Assembly (NCBI GenBank): GCA_900541965.1
Contig: UQLN01000098.1
Coordinates: 1 to 7,260, forward strand
DNA: 7,260 nt
Source of the DNA: an uncultured Parabacteroides sp.
Lineage (GTDB): Bacteria; Bacteroidota; Bacteroidia; Bacteroidales; Tannerellaceae
Direction: 5' to 3'
The translations under genes and the position numbers were made by a program. Positions 6,723 through 7,260 of the stretch are shown here, piece after piece; the stretch's first letter is position 1, and each line of letters begins with the position of its first letter. The notes under the pieces are model-generated. The model saw nothing but the letters and a program-made list of their open reading frames with translations, was not told the DNA's origin and did not search any database.

Positions 6723-7260
6723 TTAGTTTGCCCATGCAGACTTTAATGAATGGACCTCTGCATTGACTAAAAGAATTTCACCATTGGAAGTTAACGAATA
6801 AGATTTATTATCCTTTTCCGGTAAGAAACAGGATGTGATTACGATCTGTCCATCATTCCCGAATATCTCTATAGTGGTACGGTCTACAAGAATACGCAGT
6901 TTAATTTTTCCGTTTTCCGGAGATAAAGGAGCTTCTCCCATGTTGTTTGAAGATGTGATATTTATTCTTTTCGGGCTCCACCAATTTTGTGAAAGCGTTT
7001 GCTCGTCAATGGATGGAGAGCCACATTTGATACTCTTTTTTGCCGCATCATAATGGATAACGGCTCCCCGTATCCCTATATCTAATGACGATGCTTGTTG
7101 CATGGCTATTTCCAGGTTTATATCATACAACTCTCCATTCATTTCCTGAAATGGGTTATCTCCTTTTTTTATTGTCCGGTTATTCCAGCTTTCCCGCTTT
7201 TCGTAAAGTGAGGAAATACTGGAAACCGGCATCCGATACATTTGTATGCCATTGGCTGGT
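6723..7260 (-). CDS. GH32 beta-fructosidase, C-terminal part only
   Basis: The frame is open from base 7260 down to the TAA at 6723-6725. It therefore enters from beyond the right edge and shows only the last 178 or so residues; the ATG at 7241 is internal. The visible part is the GH32 C-terminal beta-sandwich. Its clearest landmark is the run LRILVDRTTIEIFGNDGQ followed by TSCFLP (codons around 6830-6905), which matches the family pattern of a VDR-S-EIF strand ahead of a turn with Gly and a TS strand. Earlier, IGIRGAVIHYD and NWWSPKRI are also typical. The propeller with the nucleophile, RDP and EC motifs is outside the window, so its activity cannot be judged directly, but the visible part is much closer to ordinary GH32 beta-fructosidases than the neighbour is. 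The stop lies six bases before the ATG of the next GH32-like gene on the same strand, a strong sign of one operon and probable translational coupling. Confidence 0.85.
   Translation of the reverse strand, partial: PANGIQMYRMPVSSISSLYEKRESWNNRTIKKGDNPFQEMNGELYDINLEIAMQQASSLDIGIRGAVIHYDAAKKSIKCGSPSIDEQTLSQNWWSPKRINITSSNNMGEAPLSPENGKIKLRILVDRTTIEIFGNDGQIVITSCFLPEKDNKSYSLTSNGEILLVNAEVHSLKSAWAN

Noticed and set aside
6723..7241. A complete 172-residue protein starting at ATG 7241
   Set aside because: The frame stays open to 7260 (codons for P-A-N-G-I-Q just before it) and the product is only the C-terminal sandwich of GH32, so it is a partial gene entering from the right and not a stand-alone domain.

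Overview
The window looks like a piece of a Bacteroidota chromosome, most likely Bacteroides or a close relative. The evidence is moderate-AT coding sequence, weak or absent Shine-Dalgarno sequences with AT-rich leaders, a DUF3256 protein (a family I know from Bacteroidales), and a carbohydrate-utilisation cluster encoding lipoprotein glycosidases. No tRNA, rRNA, CRISPR array, insertion sequence or long repeat is visible. Every stretch longer than about 110 bases is inside a gene.

Left block, plus strand (1-2226): the 3' part of truA (tRNA pseudouridine synthase, cut by the left edge), then a ten-helix EamA/DMT-type transporter, then a small secreted DUF3256 protein. The genes are close together (45 and 12 bases apart) and may be co-transcribed. 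A weak hairpin after truA could partly separate it from the other two. This is an ordinary core-genome block.

Right block, minus strand (2255-7260, transcribed right to left): the C-terminal part of a GH32 enzyme (its start lies beyond the right edge), a complete GH32-like lipoprotein, a sugar permease of the fucose:H+ symporter type, and a DUF2961/GH172 lipoprotein. The two blocks converge, with 28 bases between their stop codons.

The right block reads as part of a fructoside-utilisation locus. GH32 enzymes cut beta-fructosides. The characterised GH172 enzymes act on alpha-D-fructofuranosides, including difructose dianhydride I, or on alpha-D-arabinofuranosides. The permease would carry the released monosaccharide across the inner membrane. 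No SusC/SusD pair, regulator or fructokinase is in view; any would have to lie to the right.

The most notable observation is that the complete GH32 protein keeps the GH32 scaffold but has lost the standard catalytic signatures. The nucleophile motif WMNDPNG reads WTGEPSG (Asp to Glu), RDP reads YNP (Asp to Asn), and WEC reads WES with the Glu kept. It is therefore either a GH32 clade with altered chemistry or specificity, or a non-catalytic fructan-binding derivative. It is paired with a GH32 whose visible part looks conventional and with a GH172 whose predicted catalytic glutamates are intact.
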